Positions 9,318 to 18,300 of a stretch of 64,000 nt of DNA are shown here, in pieces. Source of the DNA: DAOPZJ01 sp964587625 (GTDB lineage: Bacteria > Bacillota > Clostridia > Oscillospirales > JAKOTC01); NCBI GenBank assembly GCA_964587625.1, contig CAZPLU010000003.1, positions 1-64,000 on the forward strand, written 5' to 3'. Both the position numbers and the translations under genes were made by a program. Numbering within the stretch: position 1 is the first letter of the stretch; every line of letters begins with the position of its first letter. Under the pieces are notes generated by a model that made no database searches, was not told the DNA's origin, and worked only from the letters and a program-made list of their open reading frames with translations.

Positions 9318-9346
9318 ATTGTAACCGTTAATCCTTTTCGGGTCAA
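9318..9346 (-). promoter_or_regulatory. Promoter of rhamnosidase-uvrC unit
   Basis: Minus-strand TTGACC (9346-9341), 17-base spacer, TACAAT (9323-9318), 36 bases before the rhamnosidase ATG. It is back to back with a plus-strand promoter starting at 9353. Confidence 0.7.
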
Positions 9347-9352
9347 TACCGC

Positions 9353-9381
9353 TTGACAGGTTTTACGGCAGAATATATAAT
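9353..9381 (+). promoter_or_regulatory. Consensus sigma-A promoter
   Basis: A perfect TTGACA (9353-9358), 17-base spacer, TATAAT (9376-9381). The next large gene is the histidine phosphatase at 9562, about 175 bases on. The leader holds a 14-codon GTG-started ORF (9427-9471) after AAAAAGGAG and a GGCGGG/CCCGCC hairpin at about 9485-9505. Confidence 0.8.
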
Positions 9382-9561
9382 CCAATTGATATCCGTCTTT
9401 TGTGAACTGTCAAAAAGGAGCGTTTCGTGACGTCAATACCGGTTTTATCAAAATATAAACACGATACATGATGAATATATCGTAGGGCGGGGGCTTGCTC
9501 CCGCCGTATGCTCAAATTGAATATAAATGATTATGAGATATAAAAACGTAGGGAGAATTTC

Positions 9562-10188
9562 ATGAAAATACTTGTCATTCGGCACGGACAATCGGAAGGC
9601 GATATATTGAAGAGGATAGAGGGACGTGCGGATTATAACCTGACTGATTTAGGATTGAAACAAGCTGAGTTAATGGCGGATTGGATTGCGGAAAATTATA
9701 AAATCGACAAGATATTTTCCAGTCCGCTAAAGCGCGCAAGTCAGACTGCGGATATGTTAAGTAAACGCACAAAGATTGACGTCGTATATGATGATGACCT
9801 AATGGAATGGAATATTGGTATCGTCGGAGGATTGTTGATTCAAGAAGTGGCGTCAAAGTATCCGGATTTTGGGTATTTTGACACAAAAAGATATCCGCAC
9901 ACGGTTGTATATGAACAGGAGAGTTTGATTCAATTAAGAATGAGGGCGGAAACCGTTTTGTCAAGGATATTAAACGAAAATCCGCCCGACTCGACGATCG
10001 CCGTTGTTTCACACGGTTTATTTATCAGGAATTTGGGATATAGTTTTTTGAGATTGCCCGCCACTTCAAACGCCATATATTTCCCCATTGGCGATACAGG
10101 AATACATGAGTGGAGAACAGATGGAAACAGCAGGGGTATCATTCATGTAAACCTGCAAAAACACTTGGAAAACTCACATATGGTATAA
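9562..10188 (+). CDS. Histidine phosphatase (phosphoglycerate mutase-like)
   Basis: A 208-residue member of the histidine phosphatase superfamily, clade 1. The phosphohistidine motif RHGQSEG begins at residue 7 (His8), followed by the second Arg region FSSPLKRASQTA, the MEWNIG acid and the late SHGLFIRNLG histidine. These give the two Arg, two His pocket that forms a phosphohistidine intermediate. Such enzymes range from cofactor-dependent mutases to sugar or nucleotide phosphatases; the substrate here is unknown. GGGAG precedes the ATG. Its coding is more A+T-rich than that of its neighbours. It is probably transcribed from the consensus promoter at 9353. Confidence 0.85.
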   Translation: MKILVIRHGQSEGDILKRIEGRADYNLTDLGLKQAELMADWIAENYKIDKIFSSPLKRASQTADMLSKRTKIDVVYDDDLMEWNIGIVGGLLIQEVASKYPDFGYFDTKRYPHTVVYEQESLIQLRMRAETVLSRILNENPPDSTIAVVSHGLFIRNLGYSFLRLPATSNAIYFPIGDTGIHEWRTDGNSRGIIHVNLQKHLENSHMV

Positions 10189-10275
10189 ACATTTGCAATA
10201 GTTGCAACAAAAAATATTTTTTATAAAATGATATTTTTATTGAACATATAATAAATTTAAAAAGAGGAGTCAATT

Positions 10276-11139
10276 ATGAACCACACCATCCAAAACGCCA
10301 ACCTCAAAATCGAAATTGCCTCGCTGGGCGCAGAACTCCATTCGATCAAAACCGCCGACGGCACCGAATATCTCTATGACGGCTCCGGCCCGTGGGCCAA
10401 CCGGGCGATCATTTTGTTCCCGATCGTGGGACGTTTGAAAAACAATGAATACACCTACCGCGGCAAGACCTATACGCAGGATATCCACGGATTTGCCCGC
10501 GATCTTGAATTTACCGCAAAAAAAGAGAGTGACACAAAAATTACTTTTACGCTATGTGACAGCGAGGAGACCTTGAAAAACTATCCGTTTCATTTCAAAT
10601 TTGACATCATTTACGAATTGAAAGGGGACACCCTCTCGGTTCAATTCGATGTCAAAAACACCGGAAAAGACGAGATGTATTTTTCCATCGGCGCGCACGA
10701 GGGTTATCGCTGCCCGCTGACGGCGGACGAGGAATTCACCGATTATCAGATCGTCTTCGAAAAGACGGAGAACGTCGGCAGGCGCGTGGTCGACAAACAG
10801 CTGTTCACGGGCGAGGTCACGCCGATTTTGACGAATACGGACACCTTGAACTTGAATTATGACCTGTTCACGACCGACGCGATTTTTTTGTCCGGCCACA
10901 AATCCAGAAAGAACACCCTGATCGGTAAAAAGAGCAAAAAAGGCGTCGAGGTTTGTTTCCCCGGTTTCCCGATGCTCGGTATTTGGACGAGACCCGACGG
11001 CGGCTATATCTGTATCGAGCCGTGGTACGGCATCGGCGACCCGATCAATCACAACGGCGACCTGACCGCCAAAGAGGGCATCATCCGTTTGGAAGCGGGA
11101 AAGGTATTCACCTGCACCCATACCATCCGGCCGTTATGA
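10276..11139 (+). CDS. Aldose 1-epimerase family protein (LacX/GalM-like)
   Basis: A beta-sandwich mutarotase-like protein of 287 residues. It fits the short aldose-epimerase family (LacX/YeaD-like) rather than full GalM. Visible features are ASLGAELHSIK at the N terminus, NRAIILFPIVGRL, a candidate catalytic His71 in DIHGFARD, a second His in SIGAHEGYRCP, and IEPWYGIGD near the C terminus. AAAGAGGAG precedes the ATG. The 86-base upstream gap is very A+T-rich with a TATAAT at 10247-10252, but I cannot assign a good -35. The physiological sugar is unknown. Confidence 0.88.
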   Translation: MNHTIQNANLKIEIASLGAELHSIKTADGTEYLYDGSGPWANRAIILFPIVGRLKNNEYTYRGKTYTQDIHGFARDLEFTAKKESDTKITFTLCDSEETLKNYPFHFKFDIIYELKGDTLSVQFDVKNTGKDEMYFSIGAHEGYRCPLTADEEFTDYQIVFEKTENVGRRVVDKQLFTGEVTPILTNTDTLNLNYDLFTTDAIFLSGHKSRKNTLIGKKSKKGVEVCFPGFPMLGIWTRPDGGYICIEPWYGIGDPINHNGDLTAKEGIIRLEAGKVFTCTHTIRPL

Positions 11140-11142
11140 TAG

Positions 11143-11575
11143 TGGTTGGAAATTAGGAATTGGAAATTGGTACACGGTTGTCATCCTGAGCGAAGTCGAA
11201 GGATCTCGTTATCATAAGGTTCACGGCTGTCCTCACCCGAAGGCCGTTATCAGTCCGAGATTCCTCGGCTGCGCGCATTGCGCTCCGCTCGGAATGACAG
11301 TACGGTTGTAATCCTGAGCGCAGCGTCGTTTACGACGCGAGAAGAATTGCTTCCCCGCGCAATTCTTCCTGAGGAAAATTCATGGATTTTCCTTTGAAGT
11401 CAGAAGGATCTCGTTATCAAGGTTCACGGCTGTCCTCGCCCGAAGGCCGTTATAAGTCCGAGATTCCTCGGCTGCGCGCGTTGCGCTCCGCTCGGAATGA
11501 CAATACGGTTGTCATCCTGAGCGAAGTCGAAGGATCTCGTTAATCGTCGTTGGAAATTGGGAATTGGAAATTGGT
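11143..11575. repeat. Nested interspersed repeat cluster
   Basis: The 530-base gap between the epimerase and TrpB2 genes is largely repeats. A unit beginning TACGGTTGTCATCCTGAGC and ending GCTCCGCTCGGAATGACA occurs at 11172-11300, again in a longer form at 11301-11500, and as a 5' half at 11502-11542. Flanking these are near-identical GGAATTGGAAATTGGTA tracts (about 11143-11173 and 11549-11576). The unit ends are roughly complementary (GTCATCCTGAGC / GCTCGGAATGAC), as in non-autonomous palindromic elements common in Clostridia genomes. I see no coding sequence in it. Confidence 0.75.
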
Positions 11576-11605
11576 AGATGGTAAAACGCTGTTAAAAACC
11601 AAATT

Positions 11606-11665
11606 CCCCGCCGCTGCGAAAGCAGCGGCGGGGGCTTTCAAAAGCAGCGGCGGGGGGCTTTTTTT
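11606..11665. terminator. Intrinsic terminator with duplicated arm
   Basis: CCCCGCCGCTGC (11606-11617), GAAA loop, GCAGCGGCGGGG (11622-11633): a perfect 12-bp stem. The right arm recurs at 11644-11655 and is followed by seven T (11659-11665), so the left arm could pair with either copy. It lies between convergent genes and could terminate both the epimerase transcript and the TrpB2 transcript. Confidence 0.75.
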
Positions 11666-11670
11666 ATCAA

Positions 11671-13056
11671 TTATTGATTCAGCGCTCCGACGTCGGGCAG
11701 CGAATCAAAGCCCTTTTTCAATTCCCCGTCGGTCGGGACATAATCGGCCATATTGCCTTTGCTGAAATCGCTGTAGGCGTTCAGGTCGAAATAGCCGGTA
11801 CCCGTGAGATTGAAGACGATGGTCTTGGCCTGGCCGGTCTTTTTGCACTCAAGCGCCTCGTCGATGGCGACGCGGATCGCGTGGGAGGACTCGGGGGCGG
11901 GCAGGATGGTCTCGACTTTGGCGAACAGCGCCGCCGCCTCAAAGACCTTGGTCTGGGTGACGCCGCGCGCCTCGTCGATGACGCCGTCGTGGTAGAGCTG
12001 GCTGACAATCGGGGACATGCCGTGGTAGCGCAGGCCGCCCGCGTGGATCGACGAGGGGACGAAACCGCTGCCCAGCGTGTACATCTTGGCGAGCGGGGTG
12101 ATCATGCCGGTGTCGCAAAAGTCGTAGGCAAACTTGCCACGCGTCATCGAGGGGCAGGAGGCCGGCTCGACCGCGATGATCCTGTATTTCGCGCCCTTTT
12201 GGATTTTTTCGCCCGCAAACGGCGCGATGAATCCGCCGAGGTTGGAGCCGCCGCCCGCGCAGCCAATTAAGATGTCGGGCACAATGCCGTGTTTTTCAAG
12301 CGCAATTTTGGTTTCGAGGCCGATGATCGACTGGTGTAAAAGCACCTGATCGAGCACCGAACCGAGCGTATAGCGCACATTGTCGCCGGTGACGGCCTTT
12401 TCGATCGCCTCGGAAATGGCCATACCGAGCGAGCCGCTGGTGGTCGGATCGGCGGCGAGCATCTTTTTGCCGATCTCGGTCGTGGTGCTCGGGCTGGCGA
12501 AAACGGTCGCGCCGTAGGTCTCCATCACGGCCTTGCGGAAGGGTTTTTGCTCGCTGCTGCACTTGACCATAAACACGGTCAGCGGCATTTTGAAATAGGC
12601 GCACGCCATCGAGAGCGCCGTGCCCCACTGGCCCGCGCCGGTCTCGGTGGTCAGGCCCTTGACGCCCTGCGCCTTGGCGTAATAGACCTGCGCGGCGGCG
12701 GAGTTCAGCTTGTGGCTGCCCGAGGTGTTGTTGCCCTCGAATTTGTAAAAGATTTTGGCGGGGGTTCCGAGTTCTTTTTCAAGGTTGTAAGCCCGGATCA
12801 ACGGAGAGGGACGATAGAGTTTATAGTACTCGTAAATTTCTTCGGGCAGCTCGATGAAGCGGTCGGTGGTGTTCAGTTCCTGCTTGCACAGTTCCGTGCA
12901 AAAAATCGGCGCAAGTTGGGCGGGGTCTGTGACGGGCTCAAGCGTTGCGGGGTTGAGAAAAGGGGCGTGCTGGGTCTTCATGTCGGCGCGCAGGTTGTAC
13001 CAAGCCCGGGGCAGCTCGTTTTCGCTCAAATAAATTTTGTTCGGGGTCTGTGACAT
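11671..13056 (-). CDS. TrpB2-type tryptophan synthase beta subunit
   Basis: A PLP enzyme of 461 residues that joins indole (or a related acceptor) to serine. The length, the N-terminal RAWYNLRADM stretch and YRPSPLIRA identify the TrpB2 branch, not the shorter TrpB1 that pairs with TrpA. The PLP lysine is Lys116 in NNTSGSHKLNSA, and the phosphate-binding CAGGGSNLGGF loop is present. No trpA or other trp gene adjoins it, so it may salvage indole alone. AGGAGG precedes the ATG. Upstream is a T-box leader with a UGG (Trp) specifier, tying expression to uncharged tRNA-Trp. Confidence 0.93.
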   Translation of the reverse strand: MSQTPNKIYLSENELPRAWYNLRADMKTQHAPFLNPATLEPVTDPAQLAPIFCTELCKQELNTTDRFIELPEEIYEYYKLYRPSPLIRAYNLEKELGTPAKIFYKFEGNNTSGSHKLNSAAAQVYYAKAQGVKGLTTETGAGQWGTALSMACAYFKMPLTVFMVKCSSEQKPFRKAVMETYGATVFASPSTTTEIGKKMLAADPTTSGSLGMAISEAIEKAVTGDNVRYTLGSVLDQVLLHQSIIGLETKIALEKHGIVPDILIGCAGGGSNLGGFIAPFAGEKIQKGAKYRIIAVEPASCPSMTRGKFAYDFCDTGMITPLAKMYTLGSGFVPSSIHAGGLRYHGMSPIVSQLYHDGVIDEARGVTQTKVFEAAALFAKVETILPAPESSHAIRVAIDEALECKKTGQAKTIVFNLTGTGYFDLNAYSDFSKGNMADYVPTDGELKKGFDSLPDVGALNQ

Positions 13057-13124
13057 TTCGGTTTCCTCCTAAAATTTTTTGAACCGCCTGTGATTGTCAT
13101 TGACGGGAAGAAATCATTTTAAGA

Positions 13125-13405
13125 GCAATAAAAAATGACCTCTGTCCCGTACTGGGACAAAAGCCGATGCTTCTGCGGTGCCACCCAATTTGACATTGCC
13201 AACAATGTCCGCCTCTTTGATATGCAATCACATATCCATGCAATAACGCTGCATTCGCGTCAGCGCCTACTTTTTTCATTTCGGGCTGCCCTCGCGAGGC
13301 CATTCGCCTGTGTGCCTCATGCCGTCTCGCACCGACCGACGACTCTCTGAATTTCGGCAACAGCGGCTACTTCTCTCGCTCAACGGTTTCGCGGCTGTTC
13401 AATTA
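13125..13405 (-). promoter_or_regulatory. T-box riboswitch, tryptophan specifier
   Basis: Read on the minus strand, the leader starts with the Stem I GAGAGAAGTAG segment (about 13378-13367) and has the specifier in GAAUGG (UGG at 13302-13300), the usual GAA-codon context. The T-box bulge GGGTGGCACCGCAGAAG is at about 13187-13170. A terminator follows: a 10-bp GTCCC/GGGAC-based hairpin (about 13164-13139) and a TTTTTT tract near 13135-13130. Uncharged tRNA-Trp should stabilise the antiterminator and allow TrpB2 expression. The specifier assignment is by context; Stem I was not folded. Confidence 0.9.
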
Positions 13406-13411
13406 CACAGC

Positions 13412-13440
13412 ATCATAACATAAAAAAAAGAATCTGTCAA
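13412..13440 (-). promoter_or_regulatory. Promoter of T-box/TrpB2
   Basis: Minus-strand TTGACA (13440-13435), 17-base spacer, TATGAT (13417-13412), immediately upstream of the T-box leader. Confidence 0.8.
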
Positions 13441-13487
13441 CACCTTTTTGTGAAAAAACTAACAGAGGCCGGAAGAGCCGGAAGGAG

Positions 13488-13531
13488 CAAAAACGCCGAA
13501 AAGAACGGGTGACAAAGCCGTTCTTTTCGGC
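13488..13531 (-). terminator. Terminator after the lipoprotein gene
   Basis: A perfect 14-bp stem, GCCGAAAAGAACGG with its complement (13495-13508 and 13518-13531), followed on the minus strand by GTTTTTG. It lies about 90 bases past the lipoprotein stop codon. Confidence 0.85.
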
Positions 13532-13617
13532 ATGTTAAAATCGGCACGTTAAAACCGTTTGGCAAAGGCATTATTGTTACGGCGTCATCATCTGCCGGGT
13601 GAAGCGCCGCGTGTTCA

Positions 13618-14934
13618 TTATGTGTAGAAATAAAATTCGCCTTGATGCTTGACGTTGTCTCGTATGGGCAATTTACGCATCGGAAGCAGATGATATTGTT
13701 CGTAATTGAGAGCCAAATCCAGCCCTGCGTGGTTTTTGTCATACAAATAAATGATCCGATCCGATGGATTATCGTCCCGTCTGTCCGTCCAAAAACTGAA
13801 TTTTGCGGAGGCGTTATCGGGGAATGAATTCCACCCCTGACTGACCGCCCAGGTATAAACAGTTTTCGGGGCATCTTTGAACATCGCCTCGACTTCGTCC
13901 GAAGAAAATTTTGTAATGGCGGTCGAAAGGGGCATTTCCCAGTTTTCATAAGGGGAATTGCGGTTGATTTCATCGAGCGCCGTAAGCGCGTCGACATATT
14001 TCATTTTGCCCCTGGTTGCAAAAGTGGAAGTGTCGATCATAAGGGCGCTGTTTTCGAACGGAACAAGTATCAGTTCTTCCGGGACTTTTTCTCCGGTGGG
14101 CAGTTCCCAGGGGAGCAAGGCCCTCTGCGCGTTTCTGGTTGTGTTATACGCGACGAATTCATCCTCGATCGTCTGCTGCGGGTATTCCATATAATGCATA
14201 TAATCGACGATCAGTTGCTCTTGAATCGCTTGAAGACCGAACCAAAAATCGTACATGGCTTTTTGCGCGTCGGACGACTCTTTGTTGAAAAAGCGCTGAC
14301 GTCCGACCACCGCTTTGCTCCATTTGACGATCATACCGCCGCCCGCGGCGCCGGTTCCGAGCATGGCGTTGCTGATGGCGTTTTTATTGGCGAGGATACC
14401 GCCTGATCCGCTGATTATGGTGCAGATGTTGTCTATTTGCGTTTGGCGGCTCTCCTTTTCGGCCTCGGTGGTGTTTTCGGTGACGGGGGGCAATTTAGAG
14501 AGAGAGATCAGCAACTGGTTGGCGGCGAGGATCGCGCTCACCGTGTTTTGAAGCGGACCGGCGAGCGTGTTGTAATCCACATAATTCAACTGCTGTTGCA
14601 ACGCCGTGATTTTATCTTTCAATTCGATGATCTGGGAATTGATCTGCTCCAGCATTTTGATTGTCTGATCCGCGACTGGGTCGCCGAGACCGACCAAATT
14701 CAAAACCCAGCCGAAACCCTCGCTGCCCGCCGAACTTGCGATGCCGGACGCGACGTTTTCGCCGATAAACGCGACGATGTCAAGGGGGACAAAAGCAAAA
14801 CCCGTCCTGGGCGGATTTTCGTCCGGAGCCGTCTCGGAAGCGTCGCTCGTGTTGACGCCGCCGCACGATGAGAGTAAAAAAACAGCGGCCATGAGCAGGG
14901 AAACAAAAACTTTGATTCTGAACTTTTTTCGCAT
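13618..14934 (-). CDS. Large predicted lipoprotein, function unknown
   Basis: A 438-residue secreted protein. The N terminus MRKKFRIKVF is followed by a hydrophobic stretch and a lipobox LLSSC (Cys24), so it should be lipid-anchored outside the membrane. After a Ser/Glu/Pro linker comes a Gly/Ala-rich segment with SEGFGWVLNLVGLGDP (near residue 65), then an amphipathic heptad-like helix (QINSQIIELKDKITALQQQL, about 90-110). The glycine-rich segment before a long helix loosely recalls helical pore-forming proteins, but I recognise no family. I chose the ATG at 14934 because AAAGGAAG precedes it and a signal peptide follows. It stands alone, with a strong terminator behind it. Confidence 0.75.
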   Translation of the reverse strand: MRKKFRIKVFVSLLMAAVFLLSSCGGVNTSDASETAPDENPPRTGFAFVPLDIVAFIGENVASGIASSAGSEGFGWVLNLVGLGDPVADQTIKMLEQINSQIIELKDKITALQQQLNYVDYNTLAGPLQNTVSAILAANQLLISLSKLPPVTENTTEAEKESRQTQIDNICTIISGSGGILANKNAISNAMLGTGAAGGGMIVKWSKAVVGRQRFFNKESSDAQKAMYDFWFGLQAIQEQLIVDYMHYMEYPQQTIEDEFVAYNTTRNAQRALLPWELPTGEKVPEELILVPFENSALMIDTSTFATRGKMKYVDALTALDEINRNSPYENWEMPLSTAITKFSSDEVEAMFKDAPKTVYTWAVSQGWNSFPDNASAKFSFWTDRRDDNPSDRIIYLYDKNHAGLDLALNYEQYHLLPMRKLPIRDNVKHQGEFYFYT

Positions 14935-15083
14935 GACCCATCTTCCTTTCCAAATCGAACGCGTTTCGGGGAATTTTCGGAGAGCGGCCGCGGCCGTTGT
15001 TTCGGTGTCTATATGGCGGCCTTTTCCGTAATGATATGCAAGCATTGTCCTGACAAGACATATTTTGAATCTTCGTTTTCCGA

Positions 15084-15112
15084 TTGTGCTTGAAAAATTT
15101 TTATTATATAAT
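15084..15112 (+). promoter_or_regulatory. Promoter of Gfo/Idh/MocA gene
   Basis: TTGTGC (15084-15089), 17-base spacer, TATAAT (15107-15112), 62 bases before the ATG at 15174. Confidence 0.6.
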
Positions 15113-15173
15113 ATCAAAGGGTCGCCGAATCGAATCGGCGCTCCATTCACGATAAAAAAGAAGAGGAAATTTT

Positions 15174-16508
<1,335 letters not shown>

Positions 16509-16588
16509 AACGCGTAACGATTTCAATAAAAGCCATGCAACCGGAACGCCGCGCCCGTTCGGGCGCGGACGATCCAGCGCGAAAACGA

Positions 16589-16624
16589 GCGAGGCGCTCT
16601 GTTTTTGCTAACAGAGCGCCTCGC
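16589..16624. terminator. Hairpin between convergent genes
   Basis: GCGAGGCGCTCTGTT pairs perfectly with AACAGAGCGCCTCGC, with a 6-base loop. It sits between the convergent oxidoreductase and PTPS-like genes. There is no long T tract on either side, so it may be an inefficient terminator. Confidence 0.55.
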
Positions 16625-16653
16625 CATCATGCCAAAACGGCAAGCGAACGATT

Positions 16654-17217
16654 CTATTTTTTATATCCGCACTTGGGACACACGCCGTTCTCATCGAGGG
16701 CAATCCCGCACAACGGGCAACGGTCGATATCCTGTTTGGGGGTGTACTCTTCGGAGGCGCCGTTCACGCCGCTGGTAAACGTGAGTTTTACGATGTTCAA
16801 CTCATCCTTCAGCAAATCGTATACGATTTTGATCATGCCCTCAACGGTCATCGTCTCTTTTGTGACGACCAGACGACATTCCGGATAGGCCGTGGCAAGT
16901 TCCGTCTTAAAAGCCGGACCTTTTTGCTTGTTGGTCGGCGCGCCGTTTTTGATGCCCTGTGCTTCGTAAACGCTGAGAATCGCCGGAAGCAACGGGTCGT
17001 CTTCCCTTAAAATAAGCGCATGATCGAAGTTTTGCAAAACCTTCCAAGCCGTCTTATTGATTTCGTTACACGGGAACACCATATTGACGCCCATGTTGAC
17101 CGTGTCTTCCACCTCGATCGTCAATATTCCCGTATGTCCGTGCAAATACTGCGCTTCGCCTTTGAACCCATAAAACCGATGCGCATACTGCAGATCCAAT
17201 GTAGTGAAACTTCTCAT
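16654..17217 (-). CDS. PTPS/QueD-like protein with C-terminal zinc ribbon
   Basis: A 187-residue member of the 6-pyruvoyl-tetrahydropterin synthase / 6-carboxytetrahydropterin synthase fold. The zinc histidines are visible: His13 in YAHRF and His26/His28 in LHGHTG. The Asp-His dyad is in FDHALIL (64-70) and a Glu in MTVEGM (126), as in the pterin pocket. The position four residues before HGH, normally the catalytic Cys of QueD/PTPS, is Ala22, with Glu21 beside it. A zinc ribbon is fused at the end (Cys167, 170, 180, 183), which QueD lacks. No queC, queE or queF adjoins it. The role is therefore uncertain. GGAGAAAGG precedes the ATG, and a perfect promoter lies upstream. Confidence 0.82.
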   Translation of the reverse strand: MRSFTTLDLQYAHRFYGFKGEAQYLHGHTGILTIEVEDTVNMGVNMVFPCNEINKTAWKVLQNFDHALILREDDPLLPAILSVYEAQGIKNGAPTNKQKGPAFKTELATAYPECRLVVTKETMTVEGMIKIVYDLLKDELNIVKLTFTSGVNGASEEYTPKQDIDRCPLCGIALDENGVCPKCGYKK

Positions 17218-17341
17218 AACCTTTCTCCTTTTTTGTATTTACGGCTGTTTCCCGCGCCCGTACACGCTTTTAAGACAGGGATTTTTAAGGTGCATTACGC
17301 ATACTCAATTCAAATTTTATCATACGCAAATGCTTGTATCG

Positions 17342-17370
17342 ATTATAACCCATTCACAAAGACCTGTCAA
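17342..17370 (-). promoter_or_regulatory. Consensus promoter of PTPS-like gene
   Basis: Minus-strand TTGACA (17370-17365), 17-base spacer, TATAAT (17347-17342). The 5' leader of about 120 bases has no preQ1-type signature that I can see. Confidence 0.8.
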
Positions 17371-17510
17371 CAATAAAAAGGAAAAACGACAAAAAGTGGG
17401 ATATAATGCAATCAAACGTAAAGCCGATAAAATTTTTGCCCGTCATCGGATGAGGCCCGGGAATCCGAGCCGCAGTCGCGGGATCCCGGAAAGGCAATTC
17501 TTTTCGTTAC

Positions 17511-18197
17511 CTATCGGCCGTTTCCTCCCATTGCCGCGGCTAACATCAGTCGGTATTCCGGCGCGAGCAGCTTCAATTCGTCGGCTACTTTTTGAGTAAG
17601 CGCGTCGCTGTACAATAAATCGAAATCCGCATCATGGTGGTCGCGGATAAAGCAGATGTCCTTCAAATCAAGCCACTTGCGAAGCTCCTCGGGCTGTTCG
17701 GGAAAACGGGTTTTTTTATAACGGTCTCCCTCAAGCGTGAAAATACGCTGCGACTCAAAGACCGTCTTTGCTTTTTGAAAAACCGGATCGCCGTTCAATG
17801 CCATCTGCCGCAGATTTACCATCGTCGCGCGCTCGGCGCAGTAAAATCCGCAACCGTACCGGAAGCCCCGGGGCGAGAGTTCGAAAAAAAAGCCCGGGAG
17901 CCCGAAAAACAACTTCTTGTCGCGGATAAACAGACACCAGACGACGTCTCGGAAAATCGTCTTGTCTTTGGAAAAACGCGTGTCCCGGTAGATGCGCGAG
18001 ATGGCGCGATTGATTTTCGGCTCGCAGTCGAACAGCGGGTCGATCTCAAGCATCGACGGCGCGAGCGCGGTCACAAGCTCGGCCATCGGTTGTACCACGA
18101 AACGGCGGTAGTCCTCTTTGTGGGCTTTAAACCAGTCGCGGCTGTTCTCGATCCTGTTTTCAATCAAAAATCGGACGGTATTTTCGCTGAACGGCAT
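17511..18197 (-). CDS. DUF2461 family protein
   Basis: A 228-residue cytoplasmic protein of the DUF2461 (TIGR02453) family. The family hallmark SRIYRDTRFSKDK is at residues 68-79, preceded by NSRDWFKAHKEDY, another conserved block, and followed by a GCGFYCAERATM segment. I chose the ATG at 18197 with AAGGAG seven bases upstream; a TTG two codons earlier is possible. It is monocistronic, divergent from the carboxypeptidase gene and served by its own promoter at 18241-18269. The biochemical function of the family is not established. Confidence 0.85.
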   Translation of the reverse strand: MPFSENTVRFLIENRIENSRDWFKAHKEDYRRFVVQPMAELVTALAPSMLEIDPLFDCEPKINRAISRIYRDTRFSKDKTIFRDVVWCLFIRDKKLFFGLPGFFFELSPRGFRYGCGFYCAERATMVNLRQMALNGDPVFQKAKTVFESQRIFTLEGDRYKKTRFPEQPEELRKWLDLKDICFIRDHHDADFDLLYSDALTQKVADELKLLAPEYRLMLAAAMGGNGR

Positions 18198-18240
18198 ATA
18201 CAATCTCCTTGAACGGAAAAATCACGGTTTACGCCATTAA

Positions 18241-18269
18241 ATTATATCACTTTGGGCTTTTTGGGGCAA
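18241..18269 (-). promoter_or_regulatory. Promoter of DUF2461 gene
   Basis: Minus-strand TTGCCC (18269-18264), 17-base spacer, TATAAT (18246-18241), about 45 bases before the DUF2461 ATG. Confidence 0.6.
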
Positions 18270-18300
18270 TAGCGGCATAAAATTCATCGAGGTGATCATG

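Noticed and set aside
17218..17341. preQ1 riboswitch ahead of the QueD-like gene
   Set aside because: The leader lacks the preQ1 pseudoknot blocks; only short GTATG/GCGTA repeats are present.
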